Origin: Defluviitaleaceae bacterium
GTDB taxonomy: Bacteria; Bacillota; Clostridia; Lachnospirales; WQUN01
Direction: 5' to 3'
Length of the DNA: 62,135 nucleotides
Assembly (NCBI GenBank): GCA_009779755.1
Contig: WRDO01000017.1
Location: forward strand, 1-62,135
In this document: positions 1 to 8,672 of the stretch, in pieces
How the letters are laid out: the number at the start of each line of letters is the position of its first letter
Numbering within the stretch: the stretch's first letter is position 1
Notes under the pieces: generated by a model
The model's database searches: none
What the model saw: the letters and a program-made list of their open reading frames with translations, nothing else
Told to the model about the DNA's origin: nothing
Position numbers and translations under genes: made by a program

Positions 1-75
1 GAACTTCCTCAGTACATGCGCTCGCTTCAACTGCTTCCCGCTCATCGCGATTCTCGTCTCCTTCATACGAGACAT
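1..75 (-). CDS. Partial reading frame at left edge, possibly a transposase N-terminus
   Basis: A minus-strand frame runs off the left edge. It opens at an ATG at 75 or, more likely, at an ATG at 45 preceded by AAGGAG at 63-58. The short basic peptide (MSGKQLKRAHVLRKF) resembles the first helix of the helix-turn-helix found at the start of some transposases. Only 15-25 residues are visible, so the assignment is weak. In most Firmicutes trmD lies just upstream of rplS, so a divergent unrelated gene here would mean broken synteny. Confidence 0.3.
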   Translation of the reverse strand, partial: MSRMKETRIAMSGKQLKRAHVLRKF

Positions 76-137
76 TTTCTCACAATTTTTATTACGGGAC
101 TTTATCTCATGTTAATCACATCGTAAATTAGATTTAT

Positions 138-166
138 TTGACGCATCCATCAATTGGTTGTATAAT
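138..166 (+). promoter_or_regulatory. Strong sigma-A promoter of the rplS operon
   Basis: TTGACG at 138-143 and TATAAT at 161-166 are separated by exactly 17 bp. Transcription should begin near 173 and give a leader of about 33 nt before rplS. A private promoter fits the apparent loss of the usual upstream rpsP-rimM-trmD genes. Confidence 0.85.
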
Positions 167-205
167 CCGAATTCGCGAATGCAACCAATAAAGGAGATGG
201 CTTCC

Positions 206-583
206 ATGCACAGCATGATAAAACAAATCGAAGGCGAGCAAATCAAGGTCGAACCGCCCGCGTTTAACGTAGGCGATACGGTGAAGGTGCACGCCAAAAT
301 CGTGGAGGGCGCAAAGGAACGCGTCCAAGTATTTGAAGGCGTAGTGCTTAAGAAACGCCACGGCGGCCTGCGCGAAACCTTTACGGTACGCCGTATATCC
401 TACGGCGTGGGCGTGGAGAAGACGTGGCCCCTGCACTCCCCCCGCGTGGAGAAGGTCGAAGTCGTACGCCGCGGCATCGTGCGCCGCGCCAAGCTGTTCT
501 ACCTGCGCGACCGCGTAGGCAAGGCCGCAAAGGTAAAAGAGGCCATCTTCCAAAAGCCCAAGAAATCCGCGGAAAATGTTTAA
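206..583 (+). CDS. rplS: 50S ribosomal protein L19
   Basis: L19 sits at the interface of the 30S and 50S subunits. The protein has the family signature: an N-terminal helix, the [11 protein letters not shown] strand, the VFEGVVL strand, and a basic C-terminal half with [22 protein letters not shown]. The ATG at 206 is chosen because AAGGAG at 191-196 lies 9 nt upstream. The ATG at 197 is too close to that site, and the ATG at 215 is a weaker alternative. At 125 residues it has normal L19 length. Its end overlaps lepB by 8 bp, so the two are probably cotranscribed. Confidence 0.95.
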   Translation: MHSMIKQIEGEQIKVEPPAFNVGDTVKVHAKIVEGAKERVQVFEGVVLKKRHGGLRETFTVRRISYGVGVEKTWPLHSPRVEKVEVVRRGIVRRAKLFYLRDRVGKAAKVKEAIFQKPKKSAENV

Positions 584-1121
584 AAACCAAATCGCCAACC
601 CCTTCGTACGTAACCTTTTAGAATGGTTCGTCGCGATCGGGTTGGCGGTTTTGTTTATCTTCGTTACACGTAATTTCTTGTTCCGTATGGCGCACGTGGA
701 CGGCAACTCCATGGAACCTACGCTTTCCAACGGCAACATTGTCGTACTCAACCGTTTGGGCTGGTTGGTTTCGGGCCCGCGGGTCAACGACATCGTTGCT
801 TTCCCCTACCGTATGGACCCGTCCGAAAACTTTATCAAACGGGTGATCGGCCTGCCCGGTGATACAGTGGATATCGTTGACGGGGCTTTCTACGTTAACG
901 GCGTTCTCCTCGAAGACGCCTTTACGCATGAACGTATCGCCGACCGTTGGGACACGAACTTCCCCGTGACCATACCCGAGGGGACCGTTTTCGTGTTGGG
1001 TGACAACCGCAACGGCTCCAAGGACAGCCGCTTTTCCTCCGTGGGCAACGTCCCCATTTCCGAAATTGTGGGGCGCGTATCGGTACGCGTTTGGCCAATA
1101 GGGGGTTTGGGCCGGCCGTGA
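576..1121 (+). CDS. lepB: Signal peptidase I
   Basis: This membrane-bound serine/lysine protease removes signal peptides from secreted preproteins. One transmembrane helix (about residues 13-33) precedes an extracellular catalytic domain. The nucleophile is Ser45 in GNSMEPT and the general base is Lys88 in [11 protein letters not shown]; the later [11 protein letters not shown] box is also present. At 181 residues it matches SipS-type Gram-positive enzymes. It overlaps rplS at the 5' end and rbgA at the 3' end, which indicates one operon. The rplS-lepB-rbgA order is common in Firmicutes. Confidence 0.95.
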   Translation: MFKNQIANPFVRNLLEWFVAIGLAVLFIFVTRNFLFRMAHVDGNSMEPTLSNGNIVVLNRLGWLVSGPRVNDIVAFPYRMDPSENFIKRVIGLPGDTVDIVDGAFYVNGVLLEDAFTHERIADRWDTNFPVTIPEGTVFVLGDNRNGSKDSRFSSVGNVPISEIVGRVSVRVWPIGGLGRP

Positions 1122-2002
1122 CCGTACAATGGTACCCCGGCCACATGACCAAAACCCGCAGAATGATGGAAGCCCACATGAAGTTGGTGGACTTGGTCAT
1201 CGAACTCTTGGACGCACGCATCCCCCTCAGCAGTAAAAACCCCGACATCGACACGCTGGCAAAAAATAAGCCGCGTCTCATCATCCTGACAAAACCTGAT
1301 ATGGCCAACGCAAGGCAAACAACCCGATGGGAGGAATATTTCCGCCAATCGGGTTTTTTTACGCTTGCGATGGATTTGAAGGCGGGCAAGCAAAAAAACG
1401 CGGCTGCTCGCGTAACGACCCTCGTGCAGCAAATCATGGCCGAAAAATTCGAGCAAAAACGTAAGAAGGGCCGTTTGGCCGTACCCGTACGCGCCATGGT
1501 CGTCGGCATTCCCAATGTGGGTAAATCGACCTTCATTAACCTGCTCGCGGGTAAGGCCGTTACGACGACGGCGGATAAACCCGGCGTGACGCGGGGACGA
1601 CAATGGATCAACGTGCGAACGCCAACTTCCCCGTTCGCGGGATTTGACCTGTTGGATACCCCCGGCGTATTGTGGCCCAAATTCGAGGACCCGGAAGTGG
1701 GTTTACGCTTGGCCGTAACCGGAGCAGTGTCCGATTTGATTTTAGACAGGATAACGTTGGCGGAACATTTGATCATGATGCTGGGGGATGTTGCACCCAA
1801 AGCAATCCATGTTCGGTATCGTTTTTCATCGGAAGGGTCACATGACATAAAAAACCCCCGCGATATCCTCGTAAGTATCGGGGAAGCGCGGGGATTTAAA
1901 ATGAAAGGCGGCGCGATCGACCTCGAACGCACCGCTATTATGCTGTTGGATGAATTCCGCGGGGGCAAGCTGGGGAGGATAACGCTGGAATCGCCGGTTT
2001 GA
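1118..2002 (+). CDS. rbgA: Ribosome biogenesis GTPase RbgA (YlqF)
   Basis: RbgA is a circularly permuted GTPase needed for late 50S assembly. The permuted order is visible: G4 motif TKPD (58-61) comes before the P-loop GIPNVGKST (130-138) and the G3 motif DTPG (180-183). The N-terminus TVQWYPGHM is the family hallmark. I chose the GTG at 1118, which overlaps the lepB stop as GTGA, because the longer ATG form at 1091 adds residues atypical of the family. A G-rich stretch just upstream could act as the ribosome binding site. About 294 residues, normal length. Confidence 0.93.
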   Translation: MTVQWYPGHMTKTRRMMEAHMKLVDLVIELLDARIPLSSKNPDIDTLAKNKPRLIILTKPDMANARQTTRWEEYFRQSGFFTLAMDLKAGKQKNAAARVTTLVQQIMAEKFEQKRKKGRLAVPVRAMVVGIPNVGKSTFINLLAGKAVTTTADKPGVTRGRQWINVRTPTSPFAGFDLLDTPGVLWPKFEDPEVGLRLAVTGAVSDLILDRITLAEHLIMMLGDVAPKAIHVRYRFSSEGSHDIKNPRDILVSIGEARGFKMKGGAIDLERTAIMLLDEFRGGKLGRITLESPV

Positions 2003-2028
2003 TTGGTTTTATAATAATATTCATTATT

Positions 2029-2655
2029 TCAATTCGTTCTTAGTGTATTTATCTTTTCCTGTACATAAGTAATGATGTGATTGGCGGTGGCCGGGTCGCG
2101 GAAGGAATGGAACACGACCTTGGATAACAGTTCCTCGAGGTTTTCCGCGTCCTTTGCTTCGGCGTAGATATCCGCCGCGAATTTATATGTGTTGCGGAAT
2201 TCCGAACCCAATGCAATGGCATAATGCAGGATGCGCAGGGCGTCCGCGGGGTTTTCTTCTTTTATCAGCGCTTCCGCCCATTTGGTGAGGCAGCGCAGGT
2301 AATCGTTGAAGTTTTCCTCGTAGTGCGCCAGGTATTCCAGTTGCAAGCGGCCGTAACGTTTCTTTAATTCGATGTTGGACATCGGCTTGTCGAAGCGTAT
2401 CATCTTGCGGTTGGCGGCCCGCTCCACTTTGTGGGGGTCACCTTCGGGCAGGGGCGGCAGTTCCTTAAGGTCGGCGGTAAAGAACAGCTCCGGGTCAAGG
2501 GGTTGCTTACGTACACTGTTGGCCGCATCTTCTTCCTGCAAGAAACGCTGCGTCAGTTTAAACTGCTTTCTTTTCATACGGGCGGATTGTATGGCTACAA
2601 AAAAAATGGCCCAAAACAACAGCACGAAAAATACCGCCGTTATTTGGAACCACAT
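2029..2655 (-). CDS. Membrane-anchored helical protein of unknown function
   Basis: The product is 208 residues with one N-terminal transmembrane helix (about 4-24) and a basic stop-transfer stretch (ARMKRKQFK). The rest is a charged cytoplasmic domain. Its second half is helix-rich, with TPR-like spacing around LTKWAEALIKEENPADALRI. I do not recognise a named family. It ends 27 bp from the convergent rbgA stop and is transcribed from its own promoter, divergently from the RACo-like gene. It may be a scaffold, but no function should be assumed. Confidence 0.75.
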   Translation of the reverse strand: MWFQITAVFFVLLFWAIFFVAIQSARMKRKQFKLTQRFLQEEDAANSVRKQPLDPELFFTADLKELPPLPEGDPHKVERAANRKMIRFDKPMSNIELKKRYGRLQLEYLAHYEENFNDYLRCLTKWAEALIKEENPADALRILHYAIALGSEFRNTYKFAADIYAEAKDAENLEELLSKVVFHSFRDPATANHIITYVQEKINTLRTN

Positions 2656-2690
2656 ACGCCCACCCGCTTCCGTAAAATCAATCGTTTTTT

Positions 2691-2719
2691 ATTATACCAT
2701 ACCGTTTTGCTCCTTTAAA
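2691..2719 (-). promoter_or_regulatory. Promoter of the membrane-anchored hypothetical gene
   Basis: Read on the minus strand, TTTAAA (2719-2714) and TATAAT (2696-2691) are separated by 17 bp, about 36 bp upstream of the start codon at 2655. Confidence 0.6.
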
Positions 2720-2732
2720 CCCTTACATATGG

Positions 2733-2738
2733 TAGAAT
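2733..2738 (+). promoter_or_regulatory. Possible -10 box of a leaderless transcript
   Basis: TAGAAT ends five nucleotides before the ATG at 2744 and no ribosome binding site is present. No convincing -35 element is visible. Confidence 0.35.
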
Positions 2739-2743
2739 AAGTC

Positions 2744-4060
2744 ATGGGAAAATATAACGGTACCTGCGCGAAGTGCCCCGTTTACATAAAAGGCGGGATT
2801 TGCCGCGGTTGCAACAACGCCGCGGTATCATCCATGGAAATAATGCAATACTATGATTACGGGGAAAAAGCCGCCCCTCGCTTACGCGACGGCTTGGGTA
2901 TCGCGTTGGATATCGGTACGACCACGCTTGCGTTTGAATTGTTTGATTTGACGGATGGGCGGCGCCTTTCCGTATATTCCGCGGCAAACAGCCAACGCTC
3001 GTTCGGGGCCGACGTGGTCACGCGTATAAAAAACGCGACGCAGGGAGCGGCCCGAACGCTTCATGCGTATATAATAGAAGACATCCGCAACGGGATTTCG
3101 AATTTATTGGCGCAAGCGAACGTACCCGCGGATAATGTACGGGGAATGGTCATCGCCGGCAACACCACCATGCTCCACCTCTTGCATGATTTACCTTGCG
3201 ATACGTTGGGGGTATATCCTTTTACTCCGGTGGATATCACCCTCCGTGCCGTACGATTCGATTTTTTGCCCCGATGCAAGGCGTTGACCCTGCCGGGCAT
3301 ATCAACCTTCGTCGGTGCGGATATAACGGCGGGTATTTTTTACCTTGGCGGGATAAAGAACGAAACATACCTCCTCATCGACCTCGGCACGAACGGGGAA
3401 ATGGCGTTGGTGCACCAAGGTAAAATATTCGTCTCGTCAACGGCGGCGGGCCCGGCCTTCGAAGCGGGTAATATCTCGCAGGGGATCGCGTCGGTTTCGG
3501 GCGCCGTAACATACGCGCGGTATACGCTCGAATCAAACGGGTTCGAATATAAGACCATCGGCGGCGTATCCCCCATCGGTATATGCGGCACGGGTGTGGT
3601 GGATATAACGGCGGAGCTTGTACGCCACGGGATGGTTGACGAAACGGGCCGTTTATCCGACGCTTGCCCGAACAAACGCGTGGAAACGGCACCCGGCATT
3701 TACTTTACCCAAGCCGATGTCCGTGAAGTGCAGTTGGCGAAGTCCGCCATTCGCGCAGGCATCGAGATACTGCTTGAATCGGCGCGATGCACCCCCGATG
3801 ATATAAGCCATGTATATTTAGCCGGGGGATTCGGATATAAATTAAACACACGTAATGCCGAAACACTTGGGCTTTTGCCCGCGGGTATGGCGCAAAAAAC
3901 GAAAGCCGTTGGCAATGCGTCCTTGGGCGGCGCAGCTAAAACGCTTTTGACCGACGACCCCGCAAGTACGGCGGCGCTCGCCGCGTCGGCAACCGAAATC
4001 AGCCTCGCCGCGCATCCCAAATTCAACGATTTGTTTATGGAATATATGATGTTTCTTTAG
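2744..4060 (+). CDS. RACo-like ASKHA-domain protein (corrinoid activation protein family, DUF4445)
   Basis: The protein belongs to the ASKHA ATPase superfamily, as in RACo, the reductive activator of corrinoid proteins. The phosphate-1 motif is ALDIGTTTLAFELFD (DIGTT at 56-60). Further motifs are VIAGNTTMLHLL, LIDLGTNGEMAL and the C-terminal VYLAGGFGYKLN. Classical RACo starts with a 2Fe-2S ferredoxin domain. Here that domain is missing and is replaced by a CxxC-x8-CxxC motif (Cys8, 11, 20, 23) that could bind zinc or an FeS cluster. No corrinoid methyltransferase lies nearby, so the partner is unknown. There is no Shine-Dalgarno site, and a TAGAAT box ends 5 nt before the ATG, so the mRNA may be leaderless. 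Confidence 0.8.
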   Translation: MGKYNGTCAKCPVYIKGGICRGCNNAAVSSMEIMQYYDYGEKAAPRLRDGLGIALDIGTTTLAFELFDLTDGRRLSVYSAANSQRSFGADVVTRIKNATQGAARTLHAYIIEDIRNGISNLLAQANVPADNVRGMVIAGNTTMLHLLHDLPCDTLGVYPFTPVDITLRAVRFDFLPRCKALTLPGISTFVGADITAGIFYLGGIKNETYLLIDLGTNGEMALVHQGKIFVSSTAAGPAFEAGNISQGIASVSGAVTYARYTLESNGFEYKTIGGVSPIGICGTGVVDITAELVRHGMVDETGRLSDACPNKRVETAPGIYFTQADVREVQLAKSAIRAGIEILLESARCTPDDISHVYLAGGFGYKLNTRNAETLGLLPAGMAQKTKAVGNASLGGAAKTLLTDDPASTAALAASATEISLAAHPKFNDLFMEYMMFL

Positions 4061-4073
4061 GGGAGGGTAAACC

Positions 4074-4595
4074 ATGGCGGAAATCCGCGAAACGCTCGTC
4101 AACCTGACAAAAAACGCGAGTAAAACCACCGGTGATTTGATCAAGACCGCAAAGCTGAACATTTCGTTGACAAGCGAGCAAACGACGATCAAAAACCTTT
4201 ATACCGAAATCGGGAAGAAGGTACACGAAATCTACCAATACGGCGGCACGCTGGGTAAATTCTTCGACGAAAAATACCTTGAGCTGGAAGCCGCCGAACG
4301 TAAAATCGCGGAAATAAAGGAACAGATCGCCGCCATCAAGGGCATACGGGAATGCCCAAAATGCGGCAAAAGCGTGGAACGTAATTCGGAATTCTGCCCC
4401 AAGTGCGGGATACGCTTGGAAGCGGGGGGCGCAACCGCGCAAACGCCGCCAATGCCCGCACCCAGCGCGGACGCGGATACGCCGTCGGCGTTATTTACGA
4501 ACGCGCCGCTTACAAAACGCGAATGCCGCGTTTGCGGCGCATCCAACGACGCGAATACAAAATTTTGCCTTTCTTGCGGAAGAATAGTAGACTAG
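4074..4595 (+). CDS. Double zinc-ribbon protein with N-terminal coiled coil
   Basis: The 173-residue protein has a helical N-terminal half (about 1-95) with heptad-like charged stretches. A first zinc ribbon follows (CPKCGKSVERNSEFCPKCG), then an Ala/Pro-rich linker and a second ribbon (CRVCGASNDANTKFCLSCG). Both ribbons keep all four cysteines. GGGGAGGG lies a few bases before the ATG. The gene sits where ctsR is usually found, directly upstream of mcsA with a 29 bp gap, so it is probably cotranscribed with the Clp genes. Its function is unknown. Adaptor or regulatory roles are possible but not shown. Confidence 0.8.
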   Translation: MAEIRETLVNLTKNASKTTGDLIKTAKLNISLTSEQTTIKNLYTEIGKKVHEIYQYGGTLGKFFDEKYLELEAAERKIAEIKEQIAAIKGIRECPKCGKSVERNSEFCPKCGIRLEAGGATAQTPPMPAPSADADTPSALFTNAPLTKRECRVCGASNDANTKFCLSCGRIVD

Positions 4596-4624
4596 GATAT
4601 TCATATAAGAACGGGGTATCTGCC

Positions 4625-5125
4625 ATGCTTTGTGAAAAATGCAAAAAAAATACCGCCACGGTGCATATGCAACAATTCATCGGCGGCAACAAAACGGAAA
4701 TTCACCTTTGCCAATCATGCTCGTTTAAGATGGAAATGCCCATATCATTCGAAAATATCTTCCAAGGGTTCCTTACTTCGTTGCAATCCATGACCGCCAA
4801 CCGCCCGACGAGGATACCCACCACCCCCTGCGAGCGGTGCGGCATGACCTACGAGCAATTCAAATCGGCGGGAAAATTAGGTTGCGAGGCTTGCTACCAT
4901 ACCTTCGCCAAGGAAATCGAGGCCCTGTTCAAAAACGTGCAAGGTTCGACCCGTCACGAAGGTAAGTTTCCGCAAAGGCTGGGCGCGGACTTGCGCGCGC
5001 GGCGTGAGGCCGATCAGCTGCGCCGCCAGCTTAAGGAAGCCGTCGAAGCCGAAAACTACGAAGACGCGGCCCGGTTACGCGACCAAATCCGCGCGCTTGA
5101 AGCACCGAAGGAGCTGCAATCATGA
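4625..5125 (+). CDS. mcsA: McsA, activator of the protein-arginine kinase
   Basis: McsA is a zinc-binding activator of McsB and belongs to the protein quality-control system that feeds ClpCP. The N-terminus has a CxxC pair (MLCEKCKKNTATVH) followed by LCQSC. A second pair of CxxC motifs is in CERCGMTYEQF and CEACYHTF. The C-terminal UVR domain (LRRQLKEAVEAENYEDAARLRDQIRAL) is complete. I place the start at the ATG at 4625, with GGGG 8 nt upstream, because the open frame further upstream reads through the preceding gene out of frame. The end overlaps mcsB by 4 bp (ATGA). Confidence 0.93.
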   Translation: MLCEKCKKNTATVHMQQFIGGNKTEIHLCQSCSFKMEMPISFENIFQGFLTSLQSMTANRPTRIPTTPCERCGMTYEQFKSAGKLGCEACYHTFAKEIEALFKNVQGSTRHEGKFPQRLGADLRARREADQLRRQLKEAVEAENYEDAARLRDQIRALEAPKELQS

Positions 5126-6129
5126 GCAGCCCATGGTTCACCTCGGAAAAAACCGATATCAACCCCATCCTTTCCTCACGTATCCGACTCGCCCGAAACC
5201 TGCGCAAATACCCCTTCCAACAAAAATTAAACGCCCCCAACGCCGCTTATATGGTGCAGGAGATGCAAGAAGCGATTTCCATTTTCCATAAGCTGGACAT
5301 GCAGAACCTGAGCGAAGCCGAACAGAAGGTCTTTTTGGAGAAGCACATCATTTCACCGGAATTTATACGGGGTTTGTTACCGAGGGGACTTTTGATCAGC
5401 GACGACCAAAACCTTTCCGTGATGCTAAACGAGGCAGACCATATCCGCATCCAATCCATGCAGGCGGGCGACGCGTTATCCGATGCGTTGACGGCAGCCA
5501 ACCGATTGGATGACCTCATCGAAGAACGTATGGAATACGCCTTTCACCACGAGTACGGTTATTTGACCGCTTGCCCCACCAACACAGGCACGGGTTTGCG
5601 CGCTTCCTATATGATCCACCTTCCCTTTTTGGAACGGACGGACCAATTCAAATCCCTGTTGCCGATCATTTCCAAATTCGGCATTACCCTGCGCGGCATC
5701 TACGGCGAAGGGACGGAGTCGATGGGCGGCATTTACCAAATTTCCAACCAAACCACCATGGGTAAGACCGAAGAGGAAATCATCCAAGTCTTGCAAAATA
5801 TGACCATCAAGGTAATGGAGCACGAGGCGCAGGCGCGTGACAAAATGCTGGGTACGCACCGCGCCGACCAAGAAAACATGGTGTACCGCGCGTACGGCGT
5901 ATTGGCATACAGCCGCAAAATCACCGCCAAGGAAGCGATGGACCTGCTTTCCGAGGTTCGCCTCGGTTACCTGTACGGCTTGCTGGACAAACCCAAACCC
6001 GTCAAGCAAATCTATCAAATCATGATGGAGATCCAACCCGGCCACTTGCAACGCATCGCCGGCAGGGAAATGGATGAACTGGACCGCGATTACGCACGTG
6101 CGGAATATCTACGCGAAATATTCAAATAG
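5122..6129 (+). CDS. mcsB: Protein-arginine kinase McsB
   Basis: McsB phosphorylates arginines on damaged proteins and on the repressor CtsR, marking targets for ClpCP. The phosphagen-kinase catalytic domain is intact: SSRIRLARNL near the N-terminus, EADHIRIQ, the CPTNTGTGLRAS loop and the GTESMGGIYQISNQ stretch. At 335 residues it has family length. It overlaps mcsA at ATGA and precedes clpC by 9 bp. Since ctsR is absent from this operon, its regulatory target here, if any, is not evident. Confidence 0.95.
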   Translation: MSSPWFTSEKTDINPILSSRIRLARNLRKYPFQQKLNAPNAAYMVQEMQEAISIFHKLDMQNLSEAEQKVFLEKHIISPEFIRGLLPRGLLISDDQNLSVMLNEADHIRIQSMQAGDALSDALTAANRLDDLIEERMEYAFHHEYGYLTACPTNTGTGLRASYMIHLPFLERTDQFKSLLPIISKFGITLRGIYGEGTESMGGIYQISNQTTMGKTEEEIIQVLQNMTIKVMEHEAQARDKMLGTHRADQENMVYRAYGVLAYSRKITAKEAMDLLSEVRLGYLYGLLDKPKPVKQIYQIMMEIQPGHLQRIAGREMDELDRDYARAEYLREIFK

Positions 6130-6138
6130 GAGGAACCA

Positions 6139-8607
6139 ATGAAAGGACCATTCACCGAAAAAGCGCGCCGCGCCATCCAAAACGCGCAGGACGCGGCCGT
6201 ATCCATGGGGCAGTCCTATGTGGGCACCGAACATTTGCTGTTGGGACTTGCGCAAACGCACGACGGCGTGGCCGCCAAAGCGTTGCAAAACCAAGGCGTA
6301 TCGCCCGACGATATCAAGAAACGCATCGAAGGCACGGGCATCGCCCAACAGGGCTTACCCGGTGCCGCGCCGCAGGACTTTACCCCCCGCGCCAAGCGTA
6401 TCTTCGAATTAAGCAAGCAGGAATCCGCAAGGATGCATACCAACTATATCGGGACGGAACATTTATTGATTTCCCTGTTGAAGGAACAGGAGGGCGCGGC
6501 GTTGCGTATCCTCATGGACCTTTCGTGCAATATACAGAAGTTGTACGACGACATGATGCTGATGCTGGGCGGCAACCAACCGCCGCACCAAAGCCATCCG
6601 CACCCCGGCCAACCCTTCCCCATGAACCCCAACGCTTTAAAGCAAACCAAAAATAATACACCCACGCTTGACCGTTTCAGCCGCGACTTTACGCAAATGG
6701 CGAAGGAAAGCAAGTTTGACCCCATCGTGGGGCGCACAAAGGAAACCGAGCGCGTGATCCAAATCCTGACCCGACGCACCAAAAACAACCCTTGTTTGGT
6801 GGGTGACCCCGGCGTGGGTAAGACCGCTATCGCCGAAGGGCTTGCCCAGCGGATCGTTTCCGGCGACGTGCCCGAACCCGTGAAGGACAAGCGTGTCGTT
6901 CAATTGGATTTACCGGGTATGGTGGCGGGGACGAAATACCGCGGCGAATTCGAAGAACGGATCAAACGCGTTGTGCAGGAGGTTACCACTAATCCGAACG
7001 TGATCCTGTTCATCGACGAATTGCATACACTCATCGGCGCGGGGGGGGCGGAGGGTGCGCTGGACGCGGCGAATATCCTTAAGCCGTCGCTCGCGCGGGG
7101 CGAAATGCAGGTCATCGGCGCGACTACGCTGGACGAATACCGCAAGCACATCGAAAAGGACGCGGCGCTGGAAAGACGCTTCCAACCCGTGATGGTGGAC
7201 GAGCCTACGGAAGAAGAAGCCATCGAAATCCTGCGCGGTATCCGCGACAAATACGAAGCGCACCACAGCGTAAAAATAACGGACGAGGCACTCGAGGCGT
7301 CGGTGCGGTTATCGGCGCGGTACGTTTCCGACCGTTTTTTGCCGGACAAGGCGATCGATTTGCTGGACGAAACCTGCTCAAAGGTACGCTTGCGTTCCTA
7401 CACCGCGCCGCCCAACATCAAGGTGTTGCAAGAGCAAATCACGGAACTGGACGCGGAAAAAGAAGCCGCGATCAAAATAGAGGAATTCGAAAAAGCGGGT
7501 TTGCTCAAGCAAAAGCAAAACGCCGTAAAGAAGCAATTGGAAGACGCGCAATCCGATTGGAAAGCGACCAACACCAAATCCCACCACGAGGTCAACGCGG
7601 ACGAAATCGCGGACGTTTTAGCCGCTACCACAGGCATCCCCGTCAAACGCTTACAACAGGAGGAAGGCAAACGCCTGATGGAAATGGAAGCCACGATACA
7701 CAAGCGTATCATCGGCCAAGATGCGGCCGTCACCACCGTTTCCAAGGCGATACGGCGGGGGCGCGTAGGTTTAAAGAACCCGGCGCGGCCCATCGGCTCG
7801 TTCCTTTTCCTCGGCCCCACGGGCGTGGGCAAAACGCACCTGTGCCGCGCGTTGGCGGAAATCCTGTTCGGCGACGAAAACGCCATCATCCGCGTGGATA
7901 TGTCGGAATTTATGGAAAAGCACAACGTTTCGCGGTTGATCGGTTCTCCCCCGGGGTATGTCGGCTACGACGAAGGCGGCCAGTTTACGGACCGCGTACG
8001 CCGTAAGCCCTATTCCGTCATTCTCTTCGACGAGGTGGAAAAAGCGCACCCCGACGTATTTAACGTTTTGCTCCAAGTCCTTGACGAGGGACATATCACC
8101 GACGCGCAGGGGCGTAAAATTAACTTTAAGAATACCGTGATCATCATGACTTCCAACGCCGGGGCGCGGCAAATCGTGTCGCCCAAGACGCTGGGATTCG
8201 CGCAAGCCGATGATAAGAACCGCTCCTACGAGGACATGAAAAAACGCGTAATGGACGAAGTGAAGAACCTTTTCCGCCCCGAGTTTATCAATCGGATCGA
8301 CGATATTATCGTGTTCCACCCGCTGGGAGAGGACGAGGTAAAAGCCATTACCCGATTAATGCTGGACGAAACCGTACAGCGTTCCGCGGATAATTTGGGT
8401 GTCACGTTAACCTTCACCGATGCGCTGGTGGAATACATCGCCCAAGACGGTTACGACCAAGTATACGGCGCCCGCCCGCTGCGCCGCGCGATACAGACCA
8501 AAATCGAGGACGAAATGGCTGAGGATATCCTGCGCGGGCGGTTTAAAGAAGGGGATAAAATTACCGTCGATTACGCGGAGGAGAAGGTTGTATTTAAAAC
8601 GGAGTAG
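6139..8607 (+). CDS. clpC: ATP-dependent Clp protease ATPase subunit ClpC
   Basis: ClpC is the AAA+ unfoldase that delivers arginine-phosphorylated proteins to ClpP. Two Clp_N repeats cover about 1-145 ([27 protein letters not shown], then [11 protein letters not shown]). D1 has Walker A GDPGVGKT (222-229) and D2 has GPTGVGKT (559-566). A UVR-like middle domain lies between them ([25 protein letters not shown]). A glycine-rich linker after the N-domain contains His/Pro repeats ([14 protein letters not shown]). AGGAGG precedes the ATG. The length of 822 residues is typical. It is the last Clp gene; rmuC follows after 65 bp, in place of the usual radA-disA. Confidence 0.96.
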   Translation: MKGPFTEKARRAIQNAQDAAVSMGQSYVGTEHLLLGLAQTHDGVAAKALQNQGVSPDDIKKRIEGTGIAQQGLPGAAPQDFTPRAKRIFELSKQESARMHTNYIGTEHLLISLLKEQEGAALRILMDLSCNIQKLYDDMMLMLGGNQPPHQSHPHPGQPFPMNPNALKQTKNNTPTLDRFSRDFTQMAKESKFDPIVGRTKETERVIQILTRRTKNNPCLVGDPGVGKTAIAEGLAQRIVSGDVPEPVKDKRVVQLDLPGMVAGTKYRGEFEERIKRVVQEVTTNPNVILFIDELHTLIGAGGAEGALDAANILKPSLARGEMQVIGATTLDEYRKHIEKDAALERRFQPVMVDEPTEEEAIEILRGIRDKYEAHHSVKITDEALEASVRLSARYVSDRFLPDKAIDLLDETCSKVRLRSYTAPPNIKVLQEQITELDAEKEAAIKIEEFEKAGLLKQKQNAVKKQLEDAQSDWKATNTKSHHEVNADEIADVLAATTGIPVKRLQQEEGKRLMEMEATIHKRIIGQDAAVTTVSKAIRRGRVGLKNPARPIGSFLFLGPTGVGKTHLCRALAEILFGDENAIIRVDMSEFMEKHNVSRLIGSPPGYVGYDEGGQFTDRVRRKPYSVILFDEVEKAHPDVFNVLLQVLDEGHITDAQGRKINFKNTVIIMTSNAGARQIVSPKTLGFAQADDKNRSYEDMKKRVMDEVKNLFRPEFINRIDDIIVFHPLGEDEVKAITRLMLDETVQRSADNLGVTLTFTDALVEYIAQDGYDQVYGARPLRRAIQTKIEDEMAEDILRGRFKEGDKITVDYAEEKVVFKTE

Positions 8608-8672
8608 GATTGTTTTACCCATTCCGCTAACCGACCCTCCCCGACGAGCGGGGATAAAAACGGGGGATCGTC

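Noticed and set aside
1..125. Plus-strand frame ending at 125, possibly the end of an upstream gene
   Set aside because: The peptide has no similarity to TrmD or any family I know, and the minus-strand frame with a ribosome binding site looks better.
134..793. Long minus-strand frame opposite rplS and lepB
   Set aside because: It lies fully antisense to two well supported genes, has no ribosome binding site and no recognisable domain. The same applies to the other long antisense frames across the window.
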